This document shows positions 57,513 through 64,000 of a stretch of 64,000 nucleotides of DNA, piece by piece. The first letter of the stretch is position 1, and every line of letters begins with the position of its first letter. The DNA is from Cherax quadricarinatus (lineage: Eukaryota; Arthropoda; Malacostraca; Decapoda; Parastacidae), in assembly GCF_038502225.1 (NCBI RefSeq), contig NC_091353.1, forward strand, positions 1,769,312 to 1,833,311. The letters are read 5' to 3'. The notes beneath the pieces are model-generated. The model was not told the origin of the DNA. It saw nothing but the letters and a program-made list of their open reading frames with translations, and ran no database searches. Made by a program: the position numbers and the translations under genes.

Positions 57513-60500
57513 CACGTCAGGGTCACAGTTTTGACCATGACCTGTGTACGCCAGGGTCACAGTTTTGACCATGACCTGTGTACGCCAGGGTCACAGTTTT
57601 GACCATGACCTGTGTACGTCAGGGTCACAGTTTTGACCATGACCTGTGTACGCCAGGGTCACAGTTTTGACCATGACCTGTGTACGCCAGGGTCACAGTT
57701 TTGACCATGACCTGTGTACGTCAGGGTCACAGTTTTGACCATGACCTGTGTACGCCAGGGTCACAGTTTTGACCATGACCTGTGTACGTCAGGGTCACAG
57801 TTTTGACCATGACCTGTGTACGTCAGGGTCACAGTTTTGACCATGACCTGTGTACGCCAGGGTCACAGTTTTGACCATGACCTGTGTACGTCAGGGTCAC
57901 AGTTTTGACCATGACCTGTGTACGTCAGGGTCACAGTATTGACCATTACCTGTGTACGTCAGGGTCACAGTTTTGACCATGACCTGTGTACGTCAGGGTC
58001 ACAGTTTTGACCATGACCTGTGTACGTCAGGGTCACAGTATTGACCATTACCTGTGTACGTCAGGGTCACAGTTTTGACCATGACCTGTGTACGTCAGGG
58101 TCACAGTATTGACCATTACCTGTGTACGTCAGGGTCACAGTTTTGACCATGACCTGTGTACGTCAGGGTCACAGTATTGACCATTACCTGTGTACGTCAG
58201 GGTCACAGTTTTGACCATGACCTGTGTACGTCAGGGTCACAGTTTTGACCATGACCAGTGTACGTCAGGGTCACAGTTTTGACCATGACCTGTGTACGTC
58301 AGGGTCACAGTTTTGACCATGACCTGTGTACGTCAGGGTCACAGTATTGACCATGACCTGTGTACGTCAGGGTCACAGTATTGACCATGACCTGTGCACG
58401 TCAGGGTCACAGTATTTACCATGACCAGTGTACGTCAGGGTCACAGTTTTGACCATGACCTGTGTACGTCAGGGTCACAGTATTGACCATGACCTGTGTA
58501 CGTCAGGGTCACAGTATTGACCATGACCTGTGCACGTCAGAGTCACAGTATTTACCATGACCAGTGAACGTCAGGGTCACAGTTTTGACCATGACCTGTG
58601 TACGTCAGGGTCACAGTATTGACCATGACCTGTGTACGTCAGGGTCACAGTATTGACCATGACCTGTGTACGTCAATGTCACAGTACTGACCATGACCTG
58701 TGCACGTCAGGGTCACAGTATTGACCATGACCTGTGTACGTCAGGATTACAGTTTTGACCATGACCTGTGTACGCCAAGGTCACAGTATTGACCATGGCA
58801 TGTGTACGTCAGGGTCACAGTATTGACCATGACCTGTTTACGTCAGGGTCACAGTATGGACCATGACCTCTGTACGTCAGGGTCACAGTATGGACCATGA
58901 CCTGTGTACGTCAGGGTCACAGTTTTAACCATGATCTGTCTACGTCAGGGTCATAGTATTGACCATGACCTGTGTACGCCAAGGTCACAGTATTGACCAT
59001 GACCTGTGTACGTCAGGGTTACAGTATGGACCATGACCTATCTACGTCAGGGTCACAATATGGACCATGACCTGTGTACGTCAGGGTCACAGTATAGACC
59101 ATAAGCTGTGTACGTCAGGGTCACAGTATGGACCCTGACCTCTGTACGTCAGGGTCACAGTATGGATCATGACCTGTGCACATCAGGGTCACAGTATAGA
59201 CCATGCCCTGTGTACATCAGGGTCACAGTATAGACCATAACCTCTGTACGTCAGGGTCACAGTATAGACCATAACCTCTGTACGTCAGGGTCACAGTATA
59301 GACCATGACCTGTGTACGCCAGGGTCACAATAGGGACCATGACCTGTGTACGCGAGGGTCACAATATGGACCATGACCTGTATACTTTAAGGTCACAGTA
59401 TGGACCATGACCTGTGTACGTCAGGGTCACAGTATAGACCATGACCTGTGTACGTGAGGGTCACAGTGTAAACCATGGCCTATGTACGTCAGGGGTCACA
59501 GTATGGACCATGATCTGTGTACGTCATTGTCACAGTATTGTGCATGACCTGTGTACATCAGGGTCACAGTATGGACCATGACCTGTGTACATCAGGGTCA
59601 CAGTATAGACCATGACCTGTGTACGTCAGGGTCACAGTATAGACCTTGACCTGTGTACATCAGGGTCACAGTATGGACCATGACCTGTGTACATCAGGGT
59701 CACAGTATAGACCATGACCTGTGTACATCAGGGTCACAGTATAGACCATGACCTGTTTACATCAGGTTCACGGTATAGACCATGACCTGTGTACATCAAG
59801 GTCACAGTATAGACCATGACCTGTGTACATCAGGGTCACAGTATAGACCATGACCTGTGTACATCAGGGTCACAGTATAGACCATGACCTGTGTACATCA
59901 GGTTCACAGTATAGACCATGACCTGTGTACATCAAGGTCACAGTATAGACCAGGACCTGTGTACATCAGGGTCACAGTATAGACCATGACCTGTGTACAT
60001 CAGGGTCACAGTATAGACCATGATCTGTGTACATCAGGGTCACAGTATAGACCATGACCTGTGTACATCAGAGTCACAGTATAGACCATGACCTCTGTAC
60101 ATCAGGGTCACAGTATAGACCATGACCTGTGTACATCAGAGTCACAGTATAGACCATGACCTGTGTACATCAGGGTCACAGTATAGACCATGACCTGTGT
60201 ACATCAGGGCCACAGTATAGACCATAACCTGTGTACATCAGGGTCACAGTATGGACCATGACCTGTGTACATCAGGGTCACAGTATAGACCATGACCTGT
60301 GTACATCAGAGTCACAGTATAGACCATGACCTGTGTACATCAGGGTCACAGTATAGACCATGATCTGTGTACATCAGGGTCACAGTATAGACCATGACCT
60401 GTGTACATAAGAGTCACAGTATAGACCATGACCTGTGTACATCAGGGTCACAGTATAGACCTTGACCTGTGTACATCAGGGTCACAGTATAGACCATGAC

Positions 60501-63500
60501 CTGTGTACATCAGGGTCACAGTATAGACCATGACCTGTGTACATCAGGGTCACAGTATAGACAATGACCTGTGTACATCAGGGTCACAGTATAGACCATG
60601 ACCTGTGTACATCAGGGTCACAGTATAGACCATAACCTGTGTACATCAGGGTCAGAGTATAGACCATGACCTGTGTACATCAGGGTCACAGTATAGACCA
60701 TGACCTGTGTACATCAGGGTCACAGTATAGACCATGACCTGTGTACATCAGGGTCACAGTATAGACCATGACCTGTGTACATCAGGGTCACAGTATAGAC
60801 CATGACCTGTGTACATCAGAGTCACAGTATAGACCATGACCTGTGTACATCAGGGTCACAGTATAGACCATGACCTGTGTACATCAGAGTCACAGTATAG
60901 ACCATGACCTGTGTACATCAGGGTCACAGTATAGACCTTGACCTGTGTACATCAGGGTCACAGTATAGACCATGACCTGTGTACATCAGGGTCACAGTAT
61001 AGACCTTGACCTGTGTACATCAGGTTCACAGTATAGACCATGACCTGTGTACATCAGAGACACAGTATAGACCATGACCTGTGTACATCAAGGTCACAGT
61101 ATAGACCATGACCTGTGTACATCAGGGTCACAGTATAGACCATGACCTGTGTACATCATGGTCACAGTATAGACCATGACCTGTGTACATCAGGGTCACA
61201 GTATAGACATGACCTGTGTACATCAGGGTCACAGTATAGACCTTGACCTGTGTACATCAGGGTCACAGTATAGACCATGACCTGTGTACATCAGGGTCAC
61301 AGTATAGACAATGACCTGTGTACATCAGGGTCACAGTATAGACCATGACCTGTGTACATCAGGGTCACAGTATAGACCATGACCTGTGTACATCATGGTC
61401 ACAATATAGACCATGACCTGTGTACATCAGGGTCACAGTATAGACCATGATCTGTGTACATCAGGGTCACAGTATAGACCTTGACCTGTGTACATCAGGG
61501 TCACAGTATAGACCATGACCTGTGTACATCAGGGTCACAGTATAAACCATGACCTGTGTACATCAGGGTCACAGTATAGACCAGGACCTGTGTACATCAG
61601 GGTCACAGTATAGACCATGACCTGTGTACATCAGGGTCACAGTATAGACCATGACCTGTGTACATCAGAGTCACAGTATAGACCATGACCTGTGTACATC
61701 AGGGTCACAGTATAGACCATGACCTGTGTACATCAGGGTCACAGTATAGACAATGACCTGTGTACATCAGGGTCACAGTATAGACCATGACCTGTGTACA
61801 TCAGGGTCACAGTATAGACCATAACCTGTGTACATCAGGGTCAGAGTATAGACCATGACCTGTGTACATCAGGGTCACAGTATAGACCATGACCTGTGTA
61901 CATCAGGGTCACAGTATAGACCATGATCTGTGTACATCAGGGTCACAGTATAGACCTTGACCTGTGTACATCAGGGTCACAGTATAGACCATGACCTGTG
62001 TACATCAGGGTCACAGTATAAACCATGACCTGTGTACATCAGGGTCACAGTATAGACCATGACCTGTGTACATCATGGTCACAGTATAGACCATGACCTG
62101 TGTACATCAGGGTCACAGTATAGACCTTGACCTGTGTACATCAGGGTCACAGTATAGACCATGACCTGTGTACATCAGGGTCACAGTATAAACCATGACC
62201 TGTGTACATCAGGGTCACAGTATAGACCTTGACCTGTGTACATCAGGGTCACAGTATAGACATTGACCTGTGTACATCAGGATCACAGTATAGACCTTGA
62301 CTTGTGTACATCAGGGTCACAGTATAGACCTTGACCTGTGTACATCAGGGTCACAGTATAGACCATGACCTGTGTACATCAGGGTCACAGTATAGACCAT
62401 GACCTGTGTACATCAGGGTCACAGTATAGACCATGACCTATATACATCAGGGTCACAGTATAGACCATGACCTGTGTACATCAGGGTCACAGTATAGACC
62501 ATGACCTGTGTACATCAGGGTCACAGTATAAACCATGACCTGTGTACATCAGGGTCACAGTATAGACCATGACCTGTGTACATCAGGGTCACAGTATAGA
62601 CCATGACCTGTGTACATCAGGGTCACAGTATTTACCATGACCTGTGTACATCAGGGTCACAGTATAGACCATGACCTGTGTACATCAGGGTCACAGTATA
62701 AACCATGACCTGTGTACATCAGGGTCACAGTATAGACCATGACCTGTGTACATCAGGGTCACAGTATAGACATTGACCTGTGTACATCAGGATCACAGTA
62801 TAGACCTTGACTTGTGTACATCAGGGTCACAGTGTAGACCTTGACCTGTGTACATCAGGGTCACAGTATAGACCATGACCTGTGTACATCAGGGTCACAG
62901 TATAGACCATGACCTGTGTACATCAGGGTCACAGTATAGACCATGACCTGTGTACATCAGGGTCACAGTATAGACCATGACCTGTGTACATCAGGGTCAC
63001 AGTGTAGACCATGACCTGTGTACATCAGGGTCACAGTATAGACCATTACCTGTGTACATCAGGGTCACAGTATAGACCATGACCTGTGTACATCAGGGCC
63101 ACAGTATAGACCATAACCTGTGTACATCAGGGTCACAGTATAGACCATGACCTGTGTACATCAGGGTCACAGTATAGACCATGACCTGTGTACGTCAGGG
63201 TCACAGTATAGACCTTGACCTGTGTACATCAGGGTCACAGTATAGACCATGACCTGTGTACATCAGGGTCACAGTATAGACCATGACCTGTGTACATCAG
63301 GGTCACAGTATAGACCATGACCTATATACATCAGGGTCACAGTATAGACCATGACCTGTGTACATCAGGGTCACAGTATAGACCATGACCTGTGTACATC
63401 AGGGTCACAGTATAAACCATGACCTGTGTACATCAGGGTCACAGTATAGACCATGACCTGTGTACATCAGGGTCACAGTATAGACCATGACCTGTGTACA

Positions 63501-64000
63501 TCAGGGTCACAGTATAGACCATGACCTATATACATCAGGGTCACAGTATAGACCATGACCTGTGTACATCAGGGTCACAGTATAGACCATGACCTGTGTA
63601 CATCAGGGTCACAGTATAAACCATGACCTGTGTACATCAGGGTCACAGTATAGACCATGACCTGTGTACATCAGGGTCACAGTATAGACCATGACCTGTG
63701 TACATCAGGGTCACAGTATAAACCATGACCTGTGTACATCAGGGTCACAGTATAGACCATGACCTGTGTACATCAGGGTCACAGTATAAACCATGACCTG
63801 TGTACATCAGGGTCACAGTATAGACCATGACCTGTGTACATCAGGGTCACAGTATAGACCATGACCTGTGTACATCAGGGTCACAGTATAGACCATGACC
63901 TGTGTACATCAGGGTCACAGTATAGACCATGACCTGTGTACATCAGGGTCACAGTATAGACCATGACCTGTGTACATCAGGGTCACAGTATAGACCATGA
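57513..64000. repeat. 34-bp satellite array (about 190 copies), open at the right edge
   Basis: The monomer runs tacgtcagggtcacagtttt then gaccatgacctgtg. Subfamilies change along the array. From 57.5 to about 58.3 kb the form is tacgcc/tacgtc with agttttgacc. From 58.3 to 59.6 kb come heterogeneous agtattgacc and agtatggacc forms with many private changes. From 59.6 kb to the end the form is tacatc with agtatagacc. Occasional small indels occur (for example near 61205). Each monomer holds GGGTCA and TGACCT in inverted orientation. The array continues past the window. Confidence 0.98.

Overview
The window is eukaryotic nuclear DNA and holds no intact protein-coding gene that I can recognise. 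The mobile-element mix points to a malacostracan crustacean, most likely a decapod such as a crayfish or lobster. That mix is several Penelope-like elements (PLEs), CR1/Jockey-type and RTE-type non-LTR retrotransposons, tRNA-derived SINEs and a fold-back tRNA-SINE. The assignment rests on remembered decapod repeat consensus sequences and was not checked by a search.

About half of the 64 kb (roughly 32 kb by my sum) is tandem repeat, in about twenty separate arrays with unrelated monomers of 16 to 51 bp. The largest are a 34-bp array (57.5 kb to the window end, about 190 copies), a 30-bp array (14.04-18.73 kb, about 156 copies with no indel seen), a 41-bp array (35.46-39.98 kb, about 110 copies, with a 1,476-bp higher-order duplication), a 51-bp array (50.9-53.3 kb), a 24/38-bp compound array (42.35-44.96 kb), a second 41-bp array (29.16-31.0 kb), a 16-bp array (55.58-57.48 kb), a 25-bp array (23.6-25.1 kb) and a 23-bp array at the left edge. 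Both ends of the window lie inside arrays. Almost every long open reading frame is a by-product of these arrays.

Mobile elements fill much of the remainder. A nearly complete but frameshifted PLE (reverse transcriptase, then GIY-YIG endonuclease) lies at about 21.4-23.5 kb, with a second endonuclease fragment at 20.1 kb and one of another PLE family at 31.0 kb. Eroded PLE termini, several with hammerhead-ribozyme-like stem II/GAAA motifs, are scattered through the window. LINE remnants on the minus strand lie at 12.1, 27.3-27.6, 31.4-33.1, 40.2 and 41.3-42.0 kb. A plus-strand LINE remnant at 46.0-47.7 kb keeps a decayed SGNH-esterase-like ORF1 and an endonuclease domain. SINEs lie at 3.1, 9.9 and 13.7 kb, and fold-back SINEs at 7.4, 10.9 and 45.6 kb. 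A MITE-like element sits at 34.4 kb.

The single-copy stretches are AT-rich and show no convincing gene. The only exon candidate is a 76-bp segment at 1734-1809, held at low confidence. Nothing here forms an operon or pathway. The biology of the window is repeat dynamics: array expansion, higher-order duplication, seeding of arrays by transposon ends, and transposon insertion into or beside arrays.
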